A stretch of DNA of 64,000 bases from Alphaproteobacteria bacterium (GTDB taxonomy: Bacteria; Pseudomonadota; Alphaproteobacteria; Micavibrionales; Micavibrionaceae), in assembly GCA_021775965.1 (NCBI GenBank), contig JAJFGV010000043.1:359032-423031 (forward strand), in the 5' to 3' direction. The position numbers and the translations under genes were made by a program. Position 1 is the first letter of the stretch; every line of letters starts with the position of its first letter. The notes beneath the pieces are model-generated. The model saw only the letters and a program-made list of their open reading frames with translations. It ran no database searches and was not told the origin of the DNA. This document shows positions 54,721 to 64,000 of the stretch, one piece after another.

Positions 54721-55143
54721 TTATCTCAATTTTTCCTGCCCCATGACCGCACGGACAAAATGTTTTTGGGCCCGCAGGGCGGCGTAAAGATTCTTCATGG
54801 CCCGGGAGCGCAGGCCGTGTTTTAGGCCGTTCATTTTCGCGTTTTCCTTGCCGGTTTTGCTGCGCGGCCCGGTTGATTTCAGCCATGGCTTGTTTTGCTT
54901 GATGCGTTGGCGTTGTTTTTGGCGTCTTTCTTCGCTCCAACCCTTTGTTTTGGTACGAGAATGTGCTTTTCCTTTAGTTCGGACGCAAATTTTTTGGGAG
55001 GGGGGTAGGGGGTCGTCCCACAGACGATTTTGCTCCTGTTCATATTCTTCTATGGCTTTCAACAGGTTAAGTGTAATTTTCGCGCCAGTGGGTACGGTGT
55101 TTTGGTCTTTGTGGGGCGGGGTGTTTTTGGTGTGGGAGGGCAT
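54721..55143 (-). CDS. GWSEER-motif small basic protein, copy 2
   Basis: 140 residues. The core GWSEERRQKQRQRIKQNKPW, STGPRSKTGKENAKMNGLKHGLRS matches the gene at 25087. It has a 60-residue N-terminal extension that copy 1 lacks (THTKNTPPHK... helical YEQEQNRLWDD). The C-terminus YAALRAQKHFVRAVMGQEKLR is basic and helical. A perfect-consensus promoter ends seven bases before the ATG, so translation probably starts on a leaderless mRNA. A DNA- or RNA-binding role is inferred from charge and pattern only. Confidence 0.68.
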   Translation of the reverse strand: MPSHTKNTPPHKDQNTVPTGAKITLNLLKAIEEYEQEQNRLWDDPLPPSQKICVRTKGKAHSRTKTKGWSEERRQKQRQRIKQNKPWLKSTGPRSKTGKENAKMNGLKHGLRSRAMKNLYAALRAQKHFVRAVMGQEKLR

Positions 55144-55149
55144 GACAAC

Positions 55150-55178
55150 ATTATAGGAAAATAGTCATATTTTGTCAA
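55150..55178 (-). promoter_or_regulatory. Perfect sigma-70 promoter of the 54721 gene
   Basis: On the minus strand TTGACA (55173-55178), a 17-base spacer and TATAAT (55150-55155), both hexamers exact. The start point falls at or next to the ATG at 55143. Confidence 0.85.
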
Positions 55179-55217
55179 GGATTTTCAGTGGTCTGTGGAA
55201 GGTTTTTGGGCGAAGAC

Positions 55218-55246
55218 TTGACAGTTTTCATATTCTGTCGTAATTT
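55218..55246 (+). promoter_or_regulatory. Sigma-70-like promoter of the 55290 gene
   Basis: TTGACA at 55218-55223, 17-base spacer, TAATTT at 55241-55246. Confidence 0.65.
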
Positions 55247-55289
55247 GAGGCGAATCTAAATTTTGTAACCGTTTATTGAGGTGATGAGT

Positions 55290-55583
55290 ATGACTACAAC
55301 TTATGCTGTTAACCGTGGTGCCGATGCATTTTTTTTCCACTCTAAGCATGTTCTTTCTAAAGATGAAACGTATAGTTCTTTGTTGCATAAAGGCTATTAT
55401 AACGTTTTTGATAATGTTGATGTTAGAGTTTTCGGGGAGGAAGATTTGTTAGGAGCCAGGTCTTTTGAAAATGCTCTCAAAGACAAGGGGATAAAAGTCA
55501 CCAAGCTAACTGATGATTTGTTTGGTAGCCAAGAGGCTAATCATACTGCCGCACTGAGCGATGCTGCAGTATGTTCTATGTAG
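55290..55583 (+). CDS. Hypothetical protein
   Basis: 97 residues from ATG 55290, with GAGGTGATG as the ribosome site; GTG 55281 and ATG 55284 are less well placed. Unrecognised: TTTYAVNRGADAFFFHSKHVLSKDETYSSLLHKGYYNVFDNVDVRVFGEED, then a helical, Ala/Ser-rich end. No signal peptide or membrane span. A near-consensus promoter lies 44 bases upstream. It is convergent with metE, 18 bases apart. Confidence 0.6.
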   Translation: MTTTYAVNRGADAFFFHSKHVLSKDETYSSLLHKGYYNVFDNVDVRVFGEEDLLGARSFENALKDKGIKVTKLTDDLFGSQEANHTAALSDAAVCSM

Positions 55584-55601
55584 GCAGGTTTTATAATTTT
55601 G

Positions 55602-57896
55602 TTAAGCCGCCGCCGCGTTCGCTTTCTCGCGCATGATTTTGGCGGCTTCGACCATGTTTTTGAGCGCCGGTTCGACCTCTGCCCAGCCGCGGGTTTTGAG
55701 TCCGCAATCGGGATTTACCCAGAGCTGGCCCGGCTCGATCACTTTTGCTGCGGTTTCGAGCAGCGCCACCATTTCACCGGTATCGGGCACGCGCGGGCTA
55801 TGAATATCATAAACGCCGGGACCGATTTCATTTGGGTATTTGTATTCGACGAAGGCCTCGAGCAGTTCCATATGCGACCGTGACGTCTCAATCGAAATCA
55901 CATCGGCATCCATGTCGCCGATTGAGCTGATCATGTCATTGAATTCCGAATAGCACATATGGGTGTGAATTTGCGTGGTGTCTTCGACGCAGCACGAGGT
56001 GATGCGGAAATCCTCAACCGCGTTTTTGAGGTAAGCATCCCAGTCGCCTTTGCGCAGTGGCAGGCCTTCGCGGATTGCGGCCTCATCAATTTGAATGATT
56101 TTGATGCCGGCGGCCTCTAAATCGGCAACTTCGTCACGGATGGCGAGAGAAATCTGCCGCGAGGTATCGCTGCGTGGCTGGTCGTCACGGACGAAGGACC
56201 ATTGAAGAATTGTGATTGGCCCAGTGAGCATGCCTTTCATGACTTTGTCGGTTTGGGCTTGTGCGTATTTCGACCATTCAACTGTCATTGGTTTGGGCCG
56301 CGACACGTCACCGAAAATAATCGGCGGCTTCACACAGCGTGAGCCGTAAGATTGTACCCAGCCGTTTTTGCTGAATGTGAAGCCGTCAAGTTGCTCGCCG
56401 AAATATTCAACCATGTCGTTGCGCTCGGGCTCGCCATGGACGAAGACATCAATGCCGATTTCTTCCTGGTATTTTACCACGGCCTGGATTTCTTTTTCCA
56501 TCGCGGCTTTATAGGTGGCCTCATCGATTTCATCTTTTTTGAAAGCGGCGCGGGCCTTGCGGATGTCCTGGGTTTGCGGGAAAGAGCCGATGGAGGTGGT
56601 TGGGAAGGCGGGAAGGGCCAGGGCCGCGCGTTGAACCTTCTGGCGTTCGGCGAAGGGCGATTTGCGTTTTTTCATGTCATTGGTAATTGAGGCGACACGT
56701 TTTTTAACGTCGTCATTGTGAATGCGTTTGGAGGTGCGGCGTTGTTCCTGAATGTCATCGCTGGTTTCGATTTCGGATGCAATCGCTGCGCGGCCTTCTT
56801 GTGCGCCTTTGGCAATCAATGCAATTTCATTGAGTTTTTGCGTAGCAAAAGCCAGCCAATTTTTAATTTCGGGATCAAGTTTGTCTTCGTTGTCTAAATC
56901 GACCGGTGTGTGCAGCAGGGAACAGCTTGGCGCGATCATAATGTTGTCCTTGCCGATATGGGATTCAACAAATTCGGCGATCTCGACGGATTGATGAATG
57001 TTGTTCTTCCAGATATTGCGGCCGTCGACGAGGCCGAGGGACAGGACCATATTTTCGGGAACCATGGCGATGGCGTCTTTATACTGATGTGGCGCGCGGT
57101 TTGAAAGATCGAGATGGACACCGGCCACCGGCAGAGAAAAGACCATATCCATATTTTCGCGCAGGCCTTCAAAATAGCTGGTGAGAAGGATTTTGATGCC
57201 GGGCGCGGCCTTTGACAGGCGCTCATAGCATTGCTTGAAGCCTTGCTGCGGCATGTCGCCGAGATCAAGAGCTAGCATTGGTTCATCAATTTGTACCCAC
57301 TCGGCGCCCTGCTTCTCGAGTTTTTGTAGGATTTCCTCGTAAACGCCGATAATGCCGTCCCAGAGTTTCATGTGATCGATGTTTTCGTCTTTGTGTTTGC
57401 CGAGAAACGGCAGGGTGCACGGGCCGATCAAAACGGGACGCGTCGTAATGCCGAGCGCTTTGGCTTCCTCGAACTGATCAAAGATTTTGGTGGAGGAAAG
57501 CTTGGGGCTCATCCCTGCTTCCATTTCCGGCACCATAAAATGGTAATTGGTATCGAACCATTTTGTCATTTCCATCGCCGGCGCGTCGTCATTGCCGCGG
57601 GCCATTGCAAAATACGTGTCGAGATCAACATCGCCGCCATTCCAATTGTAGCGCTCTGGCACCAGGCCGAGCGTACAGATCATGTCGAGCACCTGGTCAT
57701 AAAAGGAAAAGTCATTCGAGGGTATGTGGCTTAGCCCGGCGTCCTTTTGGAGTTTCCAGTGGCGGGCGCGGAGCTCTTTGCCTGTGGCGAGCAGCTCATC
57801 CTGGGAGGTTTTCCCCTTCCAATAGCTCTCGGTAGCCTTTTTCAGCTCGCGGTTTGCGCCGATGCGGGGGAAGCCAAGATTTGTTGCCAGAACCAT
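55602..57896 (-). CDS. metE: Cobalamin-independent methionine synthase
   Basis: 764 residues. N-terminal domain starts [23 protein letters not shown]; the zinc ligands are in the C-terminal barrel: HMCYSEF (His, Cys), Glu in [10 protein letters not shown] context and the final Cys of [21 protein letters not shown] opens the catalytic half. It transfers the methyl group from 5-methyl-THF-polyglutamate to homocysteine. metF, which supplies this donor, lies 39 bases upstream on the same strand. No SAM- or cobalamin-type riboswitch is visible before the operon. Confidence 0.97.
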   Translation of the reverse strand: MVLATNLGFPRIGANRELKKATESYWKGKTSQDELLATGKELRARHWKLQKDAGLSHIPSNDFSFYDQVLDMICTLGLVPERYNWNGGDVDLDTYFAMARGNDDAPAMEMTKWFDTNYHFMVPEMEAGMSPKLSSTKIFDQFEEAKALGITTRPVLIGPCTLPFLGKHKDENIDHMKLWDGIIGVYEEILQKLEKQGAEWVQIDEPMLALDLGDMPQQGFKQCYERLSKAAPGIKILLTSYFEGLRENMDMVFSLPVAGVHLDLSNRAPHQYKDAIAMVPENMVLSLGLVDGRNIWKNNIHQSVEIAEFVESHIGKDNIMIAPSCSLLHTPVDLDNEDKLDPEIKNWLAFATQKLNEIALIAKGAQEGRAAIASEIETSDDIQEQRRTSKRIHNDDVKKRVASITNDMKKRKSPFAERQKVQRAALALPAFPTTSIGSFPQTQDIRKARAAFKKDEIDEATYKAAMEKEIQAVVKYQEEIGIDVFVHGEPERNDMVEYFGEQLDGFTFSKNGWVQSYGSRCVKPPIIFGDVSRPKPMTVEWSKYAQAQTDKVMKGMLTGPITILQWSFVRDDQPRSDTSRQISLAIRDEVADLEAAGIKIIQIDEAAIREGLPLRKGDWDAYLKNAVEDFRITSCCVEDTTQIHTHMCYSEFNDMISSIGDMDADVISIETSRSHMELLEAFVEYKYPNEIGPGVYDIHSPRVPDTGEMVALLETAAKVIEPGQLWVNPDCGLKTRGWAEVEPALKNMVEAAKIMREKANAAAA

Positions 57897-57935
57897 TTTA
57901 TGTCTCCTATTGAATGATGAATTCTTCAGGCGAAA

Positions 57936-58793
57936 TTAGACCGCAAGCCCGTTGGTGATGCAAGCGCTTTTGGTCAGAGGTGCCTTATTCAGCGTGTAGA
58001 AATGGATGTGCTCCACGCCGTTTTGGACAAGCTCTTCGACCTGCTTGCACAGAAGCTCTTCGGCGAGCTTGTAGGCTTCGTCCGGTTTGTCTTCGAGGCC
58101 AGCGAATTTTTCATGCAGCCAGTCCGGCACATGGGCCTGGCAGTTCTTGGCAAAACGTTGCAGACCGGTGAAGTCATAGATGGGGACCAGACCGGGATAG
58201 ATGGGTGTTGTGATACCTTTGGTTCGGCATTTTTCCAGAAAATCAAAATAACAATCATTGCCGAAAAAGAATTGCGTGATGGCGCGGTCGGCCCCGGCGT
58301 CGCATTTGAGACGTAGCGCCTCTATGTCGGCGTCTAGTGACGGCGCGTCCGGGTGTTTTTCCGGGTACGCGCCAACGGAAACATCAAACGGGTGGCGGGA
58401 TTTTAGCCAGCTGACAAAATTACTGGTGTAATCGAAATAGTCATCGCCGGTGAAATCGTCGTAGGTTTTTCCTTTGGGGAGGTCGCCCCGCAGCGCGACG
58501 ATGTTGCGCACGTTATTGTCCCAGAGTTTGTCGATGTAATTTTCAAGATCGTCCTTGGTGGTGCTGAGGAATGTCAGGTGTGAGGCGATCGGCATGTCGT
58601 TTTCACCGGCCATGCGCGATGTGATTTCGAGCGTTTTATCGCGGGTCGAACCGCCGGCGCCATAGGTGACGGTCATGTATTGGGGGCCCAGCGTGGCGAG
58701 CTCTGCGGCGGTCTCCCATAGCTGTTTTTCCGAATCGACGGTTTTGGGCGGGAAGAATTCGAAGCTTATGGTGGGGACGTTTTTTGTGCTCAT
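57936..58793 (-). CDS. metF: Methylenetetrahydrofolate reductase
   Basis: 285 residues. SFEFFPPKTVDSEKQLW opens the barrel, YMTVTYGAGGSTRDKT and NIVALRGDLPKG form the FAD/folate site, and QFFFGNDCYFDFLEKC carries the conserved Gln and Phe. It reduces methylene-THF to methyl-THF for MetE. It is the first gene of a metF-metE operon; 164 bases of A+T-rich spacer separate it from the divergent aminotransferase gene. Confidence 0.95.
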   Translation of the reverse strand: MSTKNVPTISFEFFPPKTVDSEKQLWETAAELATLGPQYMTVTYGAGGSTRDKTLEITSRMAGENDMPIASHLTFLSTTKDDLENYIDKLWDNNVRNIVALRGDLPKGKTYDDFTGDDYFDYTSNFVSWLKSRHPFDVSVGAYPEKHPDAPSLDADIEALRLKCDAGADRAITQFFFGNDCYFDFLEKCRTKGITTPIYPGLVPIYDFTGLQRFAKNCQAHVPDWLHEKFAGLEDKPDEAYKLAEELLCKQVEELVQNGVEHIHFYTLNKAPLTKSACITNGLAV

Positions 58794-58957
58794 CTATCCA
58801 TTTGTAACGCCAGAAGGGAAAAAGGCAAGCCTATTTAAGGGCTTATAAAGCCTGAAAAATATGGAGAAACCATAATTATTGCAGCGCAATATACTTATTA
58901 ATTGCATTAAAGGGCGGAAATATAGTACTTTTCGTTTTTTAATTATGGTTAATTGAT

Positions 58958-60433
58958 ATGGATTTACTAACTTCAAATATATGGCCGCCGCCTTCGCGTA
59001 TACACATGGTGGGAAAGGGGACGCCAGGTGCGGCACAACTTTCTAACGCTCTAAAGAGTTATGATGATGATTTTATTATTCTGGCACAAGGACATCACCA
59101 TAAAAAAGAGGCCCGAATAGAAACGGCCTTTGCAGAAGATTTTACACATGTATCAACGCCAGAGCCTGTCTATAGAAATGACCCCGCCGGCGTTCGTGCC
59201 GCGAGATTAGCGGCCTGTGAGTGGCAAGAACGGTTTTTTGGAATTCCTCCGGAAAAAGAGTTTACTATGTTTGTTCAAAACATGCAGGGACGCTATGCGC
59301 ATGGTCATGCTTGCCTCACTCTTGCTGATTATCACAACGGACGAGATCTTAATGTTGTCGCCCCGGGTTTGCGCTGGCGGGTTTTGGATGATCACTTTAG
59401 ACGTGCCCGTACACCGGTTTCTGATTATGATGGTACAGCCAAGAACCTTTTAGAAGCTATCAAAGATGCCGTGAGAAGAGCTGGTGGGGCAGAAAAAGTT
59501 GGGATGCTTTATCTTAACTCTCCCAACAATCCGACAGGACGACGTATCACGGTTCAAGAATACCGGGATATTAAGGAGTATGTCGTTTCGCTTAACGAAG
59601 AGCGTGTAGCAAATGGGCTGTCTAAAATTATTATCTTTTTGGACGATCCATATTTTGAGGCTTGTGACGTTCTTCATGTCGATGAACAACGTGCAAGAAC
59701 AGGTGTGGACCCATATCTGGACATACGATATCACGCGCTTTTTGAAAGTAGCGTTGATATGTCTCCACTGGTTTTCTTTCATAGTTTTTCAAAATTCGCT
59801 GAACAAGCTGGATCGCATGGCATTACTTTGACTTTATCCACGGATCCAAAATTCTCGACACTCTATACCAATGAGCTGGTAGGTTTTGGCGGCTTGGGAT
59901 GGGACGAAGCTTTCATGGAGAAAATGGCTGAAACTTTCAGTGGGGGTGTACATGATGGCCGCCAGTTAAAGCGATGCCGGGACGTACAGGAGCTTTTTTC
60001 CAACAATTGGAATATCATGCAAAATGTATTTGAGGGGCGTCTTTTAAGTGGTGTCGAAGATAAAATGATCGATAAGGGCATGGTGGAATGTCTCAGGGTT
60101 CGAAAAGAAGACTTTGAGGGTTGTGAGGTTGTGTATCCGAACGAAGAAAGACTAACAATAGATACGAATGAACTTTTGGTGGAAACATTAGGAAACTTTT
60201 GCGGTGTTGGTCTTGTGCCGGAAAAGGACGATAGGCAAATTAAGGCTGAAGGATATGATTCCGAAAATGAGGTTCTTATCCGTGTTGCTCTCAATGATCC
60301 CAGCCGTTTTGAAGAAGGAATGTTGCGAACGCAAAAGGGACTTCAACAAATTAGGCAATGTGTTCGGGAGCAAAGGCCCTTGCAACGTATGAGTGCTGAA
60401 TCTCCTGCACTTCATCCGCAGCCAATGCCCTAA
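58958..60433 (+). CDS. Fold-type I PLP aminotransferase-like protein, divergent
   Basis: 491 residues. LYLNSPNNPTGRRITVQEYRDI is the usual aminotransferase Asn-Pro-Thr-Gly segment; IIFLDDPYFEAC gives the Asp that binds the PLP nitrogen; FHSFSKFAEQAGSHGIT holds the Schiff-base Lys and phosphate-binding residues. The overall length and the C-terminal 40 residues (Arg/Gln/Pro-rich) are outside the common class I pattern. The N-terminal SNIWPPPSRIHMVGKGTPG is unusual. Substrate unknown. It is divergent from metF and followed 40 bases later by guaA. Confidence 0.85.
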   Translation: MDLLTSNIWPPPSRIHMVGKGTPGAAQLSNALKSYDDDFIILAQGHHHKKEARIETAFAEDFTHVSTPEPVYRNDPAGVRAARLAACEWQERFFGIPPEKEFTMFVQNMQGRYAHGHACLTLADYHNGRDLNVVAPGLRWRVLDDHFRRARTPVSDYDGTAKNLLEAIKDAVRRAGGAEKVGMLYLNSPNNPTGRRITVQEYRDIKEYVVSLNEERVANGLSKIIIFLDDPYFEACDVLHVDEQRARTGVDPYLDIRYHALFESSVDMSPLVFFHSFSKFAEQAGSHGITLTLSTDPKFSTLYTNELVGFGGLGWDEAFMEKMAETFSGGVHDGRQLKRCRDVQELFSNNWNIMQNVFEGRLLSGVEDKMIDKGMVECLRVRKEDFEGCEVVYPNEERLTIDTNELLVETLGNFCGVGLVPEKDDRQIKAEGYDSENEVLIRVALNDPSRFEEGMLRTQKGLQQIRQCVREQRPLQRMSAESPALHPQPMP

Positions 60434-60473
60434 ACCCCTTGCTCTTCGCGCTTTCCCCGTGTAAAAAACCCCC

Positions 60474-62066
60474 ATGGGACAGCCAGACAGCGCAGATATA
60501 ACTCAATTTCATCAACATGATCATATATTGATCCTGGATTTCGGCTCGCAGGTGACGCAGCTGATTGCGCGGCGTTTGCGCGAATCCGGCGTCTATTGCG
60601 AAATCTGGCCGTTCAATGCTGCGCCGGATGCACGCATCAAAGCCTACAATCCCAAGGGGGTTATTTTGTCCGGTGGGCCGTCGAGTGTGACGGCTGAAGA
60701 TTCTCCGCGCGCGCCGGATATTGTTTTTGAGCTCGGTGTGCCGGTCTTTGGTATTTGCTACGGCCAGCAGGTGATGGTGCAGCAGCTTGGTGGCCGGGTC
60801 GAAGGCGAGTCCGGCAGTGGCGAATTTGGCCGCGCCTATGTCGATATTGTGGATGAGAGCAAAGTGCTCGATGGTATCTGGAATACCGGCGCGCATGAAC
60901 AAGTGTGGATGAGCCATGGCGATCATGTCGCGGAGTTGCCCGATGGTTTTCGTGTGGTCGGTAAATCCGAAGGCGCGCCGTTTGCATTTATCGCCGATAC
61001 CGACCGTCGTTTTTACGGCGTGCAGTTTCACCCCGAGGTTGTGCACACGCCGCACGGCGCGGAGCTGCTCAAGAATTTCACGCATAATGTTTGTCAGTGT
61101 TCTGGCGACTGGACAATGGCAGCGTTTAAGGAAGAGGCGATTGCCAAAATCCGTAAGCAAGTTGGTAAGGGTAAGGTCATTTGTGGGCTCTCGGGTGGGG
61201 TGGATAGCTCTGTCACCGCGGTGTTGCTGCATGAGGCGATTGGTGATCAGCTAAGCTGTATCTATGTTGATACGGGCCTCATGCGCAGCGATGAAAGCGC
61301 GCAGGTGGTGAAATTATTCCGCGATCATTACAACATTCCGCTGATCCATGAAGATGCGGGGGAGATGTTTTTGAGCGGGCTTGAGGGCGTGTCCGATCCG
61401 GAAGTGAAGCGCAAGATTATCGGCTCTCTGTTTATTGATGTGTTTGAACGGCTGGCGAAAAAGGACGGCGATGCGAAGTTTCTCGCGCAGGGGACGTTGT
61501 ATCCGGATGTGATTGAGTCTGTGAGCTTTACCGGCGGGCCGAGTGTGACGATCAAGAGCCATCATAATGTTGGTGGCTTGCCGGATATTATGAATCTGGA
61601 GCTGGTGGAGCCGCTGCGCGAATTGTTCAAGGACGAAGTGCGCGTGCTGGGCGTGGAGCTCGGCATGCATCCCGATTTCGTGAAGCGCCATCCGTTTCCC
61701 GGGCCGGGTCTGGCGATCCGCATTCCGGGGGAGATTAGCGGGGAGAAGCTGGAGATATTGCGCAAGGCCGATGCGGTGTATCTCGAGGAGATCAGGAATG
61801 CCGGGCTCTATGATGCGATCTGGCAGGCCTTTGCCGTGCTGCTGCCGGTGAAAACCGTCGGCGTGATGGGTGATAGCCGGAGTTACGAATTTGTTTGCGC
61901 GCTGCGCGCCGTGACGTCAACCGATGGCATGACGGCCGATAGCTATCCGTTCGATCATGAGTTTTTGAGCCGCGTGAGCACACGGATTATCAATGAGGTG
62001 CGCGGCATCAACCGCGTGACCTATGATGTGACGTCCAAGCCGCCCGGGACGATTGAGTGGGAGTGA
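60474..62066 (+). CDS. guaA: GMP synthase (glutamine-hydrolysing)
   Basis: 530 residues. Glutaminase half: [32 protein letters not shown] (nucleophile Cys), [11 protein letters not shown] (His, Glu). Synthetase half: [21 protein letters not shown] (PP-loop), [16 protein letters not shown] and the C-terminal dimer domain ending [20 protein letters not shown]. It converts XMP to GMP. guaB is in this window at 41948 but not linked. Confidence 0.97.
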   Translation: MGQPDSADITQFHQHDHILILDFGSQVTQLIARRLRESGVYCEIWPFNAAPDARIKAYNPKGVILSGGPSSVTAEDSPRAPDIVFELGVPVFGICYGQQVMVQQLGGRVEGESGSGEFGRAYVDIVDESKVLDGIWNTGAHEQVWMSHGDHVAELPDGFRVVGKSEGAPFAFIADTDRRFYGVQFHPEVVHTPHGAELLKNFTHNVCQCSGDWTMAAFKEEAIAKIRKQVGKGKVICGLSGGVDSSVTAVLLHEAIGDQLSCIYVDTGLMRSDESAQVVKLFRDHYNIPLIHEDAGEMFLSGLEGVSDPEVKRKIIGSLFIDVFERLAKKDGDAKFLAQGTLYPDVIESVSFTGGPSVTIKSHHNVGGLPDIMNLELVEPLRELFKDEVRVLGVELGMHPDFVKRHPFPGPGLAIRIPGEISGEKLEILRKADAVYLEEIRNAGLYDAIWQAFAVLLPVKTVGVMGDSRSYEFVCALRAVTSTDGMTADSYPFDHEFLSRVSTRIINEVRGINRVTYDVTSKPPGTIEWE

Positions 62067-62070
62067 TATT

Positions 62071-63315
62071 ATGAGTAATAAGGTTGAAGTAGAAATCCTT
62101 TCAGATGATGGGGAAATTTATAAATTTAAAACTTCGGATCAAATTATAAAGTGGGCCGAAAATGAATTAGATATCTGGCAGAAGTTTTATAGTTCTATTT
62201 CGCAGCACATCAAAACGATTAACGACCGTAACATAATACAATTTTGGAACCAAATAATGGCTGATTTGAAAAAGCATCAGGTCGGCCCAGTTAGCACTTT
62301 TGTAAAAGAATTAAAGGAACAACCTGAACTTGTGCAACAAACAGTAAGCAATTTTAATGAATTGCACTGTTTGATTTCGAAGACACCAAAAGGACAAAAG
62401 GTTTTAGAGCTATCTGAGAATTCTGCTGACATAGCTATTTTACTTTTATCTGTTTGGCATCCTAACTGTAGTGCTGAAAGCATAGTTGCGAATCATCAGC
62501 ATCATATGCATTTGCCGGCATTTAAAGCTCTTTATCCGGCTTTAATGCACGCTTATACAGAAGCTCATTTATTCGAAAGAGGATTCAAGGGTACAGCTAA
62601 AGTAGAAAAAATGGCCCTTCAGACAGCTAAAAATGAGGCCAATGAAATGTTGGCTGAAATGGCTGAAGACATTAATGACCTTCATCAGAGGATTAAAGAT
62701 ACTGATGATTATTACACTCAAACAACAGATAAGTTTGATAAGTTAATTAATATCAAAACTGCTGTGGCAAAACGCATTATCAAAAGTAAAATAAGCCAAT
62801 TAGATAAGCTGAAGAAAAAATATACGGAGGAGTTAGCTCTACAAATTCCGGTTACTTATTGGTCAGATAAAGCAAAAGACCACAGAAATTCAGCTTTAAT
62901 TTGGGGGGTTGTTTTCGTTGTAACAATTGCTGCAATCATCTTTAATGCCTCTGATATTTTTCATCAGATCATTGAAGGTTTAAAAATTGTAGATAAGGAT
63001 GGTAAAGAGCTATTTAATTTCACTGACAATCAATTGTCATTATTCTTTGCTATCACTTTTCCGGCATTTTTAGCTGTTTGGGTTTTGAGAATATTTTCTA
63101 AAAACATGCTTACGAATTTAAACCATATGTACGATGCAAAAAACCGCGCAGTAATGACACAAACATTTCTGGCTTTAATGTCTGAAAAGATGGCGACGGA
63201 TAATGATAGAATTTTAATTCTCAATGCATTATTTCAGCCGATGAGTGCACATTCTGATGATGGTGCTCCCCCGCATTGGTTTGAACTTATGACAGAAAGG
63301 ATGAAGTCTAAATGA
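62071..63315 (+). CDS. DUF6161-like coiled-coil membrane protein
   Basis: 414 residues from ATG 62071; the frame extends into guaA but the ribosome site and composition favour this start. Residues 170-270 form a long charged coiled coil; two membrane spans lie at about 285-305 and 330-350; the end reads [45 protein letters not shown], the pattern I associate with DUF6161. The gene is strikingly A+T-rich next to guaA. Its stop overlaps the His-rich gene by four bases (ATGA). The role is unknown. Confidence 0.72.
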   Translation: MSNKVEVEILSDDGEIYKFKTSDQIIKWAENELDIWQKFYSSISQHIKTINDRNIIQFWNQIMADLKKHQVGPVSTFVKELKEQPELVQQTVSNFNELHCLISKTPKGQKVLELSENSADIAILLLSVWHPNCSAESIVANHQHHMHLPAFKALYPALMHAYTEAHLFERGFKGTAKVEKMALQTAKNEANEMLAEMAEDINDLHQRIKDTDDYYTQTTDKFDKLINIKTAVAKRIIKSKISQLDKLKKKYTEELALQIPVTYWSDKAKDHRNSALIWGVVFVVTIAAIIFNASDIFHQIIEGLKIVDKDGKELFNFTDNQLSLFFAITFPAFLAVWVLRIFSKNMLTNLNHMYDAKNRAVMTQTFLALMSEKMATDNDRILILNALFQPMSAHSDDGAPPHWFELMTERMKSK

Positions 63316-63578
63316 CTGACATTATGAAACGGATAAAGAATTCTTTGAAGGGCTCGACCACCATGCCGATGGGGAGTGGGGGCGGTCCTGTTCCGCACGG
63401 CCAGCCGGGTCATGTCCACGGGCCGGGATGTAACCATGGGCATGATCATCATCACGAGGAAGAGCATGTTCATGGGCCTGACTGTAATCACGATCATGAA
63501 GAAGAAGGCCACGTTCACGGCCCCGATTGTAACCATGATGATGAAGACGACACCACGAGTCCTAAAGGCCGTTGTTAG
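63312..63578 (+). CDS. His-rich repeat protein, probable metal binder
   Basis: 88 residues. Three repeats of GHVHGPxCNH (residues about 33-72) separated by acidic and His runs (DHHHEEE, DHEEE, DDEDD). There are about 16 His and four Cys, so strong binding of nickel, zinc or copper is expected. The N-terminal 25 residues are basic and Gly-rich with no signal peptide. It is coupled to the DUF6161-like gene by a four-base overlap. Such tails occur in metallochaperones, but here no catalytic domain is attached. A repeat element follows 12 bases downstream. Confidence 0.75.
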   Translation: MTDIMKRIKNSLKGSTTMPMGSGGGPVPHGQPGHVHGPGCNHGHDHHHEEEHVHGPDCNHDHEEEGHVHGPDCNHDDEDDTTSPKGRC

Positions 63579-63590
63579 GGCATTATTGTT

Positions 63591-63738
63591 CGTCATTGCG
63601 AGGAGCGCGCGAAGCAAACCGCAGGTTTTTTCGCTTCTTTTTAAGGCGAACAACGTCTTTGACGTTGCTTCTTGCGACGCGGCAATCCAAAGGATAAAAG
63701 TAAAAAGGCTGGATTGCTTCGCTCCGCTCGCAATGACG
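63591..63738. repeat. Intergenic palindromic repeat (CGTCATTGCGAGGAGCG type)
   Basis: Begins CGTCATTGCGAGGAGCGCG and ends TTCGCTCCGCTCGCAATGACG; inner arms GGCAATCCA / TGGATTGCTTCGC pair as well. This is the widespread form of bacterial intergenic palindrome. A second small palindrome (AACGTCTTTGACGTT) is inserted near 63653. A degenerate piece of a similar element (GCATTGCTTCACTTTGCCCAGAATGAC) lies at about 19202-19229. Confidence 0.85.
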
Positions 63739-63793
63739 GGGTAGAGGGAAAATGGCGCTCGCCAACGGGATGACGGTTATGGGGTGTTGCTGA

Positions 63794-64000
63794 TTAAACC
63801 ATCAATTTCAACGCCACATAAGGCGCAAGGTTAAAAACAAGGGTCAGGGTTTTATACTGCGCCAAATATTGAAAATAGGCGCCCGGCAGCTCAGCCTTCG
63901 AAATAGAAAACATTTTCGCGTGTATATTGGCGACGGAATCACGGAACAGCACAACCATCATGGTGCTAAAAAGCAGCACGCCGATATTGATAACGGATAC
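63794..64000 (-). CDS. DUF6868-like membrane protein, C-terminal part (cut by window edge)
   Basis: 69 codons are visible; the frame is still open at base 64000. VSVINIGVLLFSTMMVVLFRDSVANIHAKMFSISKAELPGAYFQYLAQYKTLTLVFNLAPYVALKLMV has two hydrophobic helices around an HAKMF and AYFQYLAQYK segment, as in the 80-residue DUF6868 family. Only about ten N-terminal residues are missing. The function is unknown. Confidence 0.75.
   Translation of the reverse strand, partial: VSVINIGVLLFSTMMVVLFRDSVANIHAKMFSISKAELPGAYFQYLAQYKTLTLVFNLAPYVALKLMV

Noticed and set aside
58794..58957. Possible SAM or SAH riboswitch before metF-metE
   Set aside because: I could not find the conserved cores of SAM-I, SAM-II or SAH aptamers; the spacer is simply A+T-rich.
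60351..61232. 293-codon open frame antisense to guaA
   Set aside because: It mirrors guaA codons, has no ribosome site and no recognisable domain; guaA is certain.
63400..63560. Short direct repeats that might suggest a CRISPR array
   Set aside because: They are in-frame codons for the GHVHGPxCNH protein repeats, with acidic linkers and unequal spacing.

Overview
The window reads as a stretch of chromosome from a free-living alphaproteobacterium. The case rests on gene content and order: a TIGR02300 (FYDLN-type acidic) protein, the block accB-accC-aat with DUF2155, MlaD and an NDUFA12-type complex I accessory protein, ClpS-ClpA, a phasin, class Ia nrdA/nrdB carrying NrdR boxes, and a fadA/fadN/acyl-CoA dehydrogenase cluster. 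Two pilin-like proteins with a G|N cleavage site would fit a Micavibrio-like lineage, but that is a guess. No rRNA, tRNA, CRISPR array or intact insertion sequence was seen. Most of the DNA is ordinary core genome; a few A+T-rich patches (about 13.3-13.95 kb, 14.7-15.3 kb, 17.3-19.1 kb, 62.1-63.3 kb) hold genes I do not recognise and look acquired.

Layout. 0-0.9 kb: end of prmA and an acidic zinc-ribbon protein. 1-10 kb: fatty-acid beta-oxidation (thiolase, FadN-like dehydrogenase/hydratase, acyl-CoA dehydrogenase) with an unknown membrane protein and two paralogous helical proteins between them. 10-15.3 kb: a secreted coiled-coil protein, SCP2 protein, AspH-like hydroxylase, SCO1 and two orphans. 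15.4-19.5 kb: TPP riboswitch-thiC and a three-gene TIGR04255 operon. 19.7-23 kb: PhoH, a diiron ferritin-like protein, threonine ammonia-lyase. 23-27.7 kb: nrdB, a 55-residue protein behind two Zur boxes, zur, a small GWSEER-motif gene, an intergenic palindrome, and nrdA. 28-36.3 kb: pyruvate kinase, a probable c-di-GMP-sensing LapG-like protease, HldE, two lipoproteins, a pilin-like protein, a DD-carboxypeptidase and a phasin. 36.4-45 kb: clpS-clpA, a second pilin-like protein, RsmB-like methyltransferase, guaB with a hairpin over its ribosome site, an ArsR/SRPBCC pair, rlmE. 45-52 kb: the BepA-like/DsbA-like/aroQ/accBC/aat/DUF2155/mlaD/NDUFA12 block. 52-64 kb: RidA, a receiver fused to a degenerate deaminase, a second GWSEER gene, metE-metF, a PLP enzyme, guaA, a DUF6161 protein with a His-rich partner, a repeat, and a partial DUF6868 gene.

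Pathways that meet here: the N-degron route (aat adds Leu/Phe, ClpS recognises, ClpA unfolds), guanine nucleotide synthesis (guaB and guaA), deoxynucleotide synthesis (nrdA and nrdB under matching NrdR box pairs), malonyl-CoA supply (accBC) against fatty-acid breakdown, and polyester granules (phasin). The best candidates for undescribed biology are the Zur-box small protein at 24.3 kb, the MshEN-LapG fusion at 29.4-30.4 kb, the receiver-pseudodeaminase at 53.6-54.5 kb, and the TIGR04255 operon at 17.3-19.1 kb.
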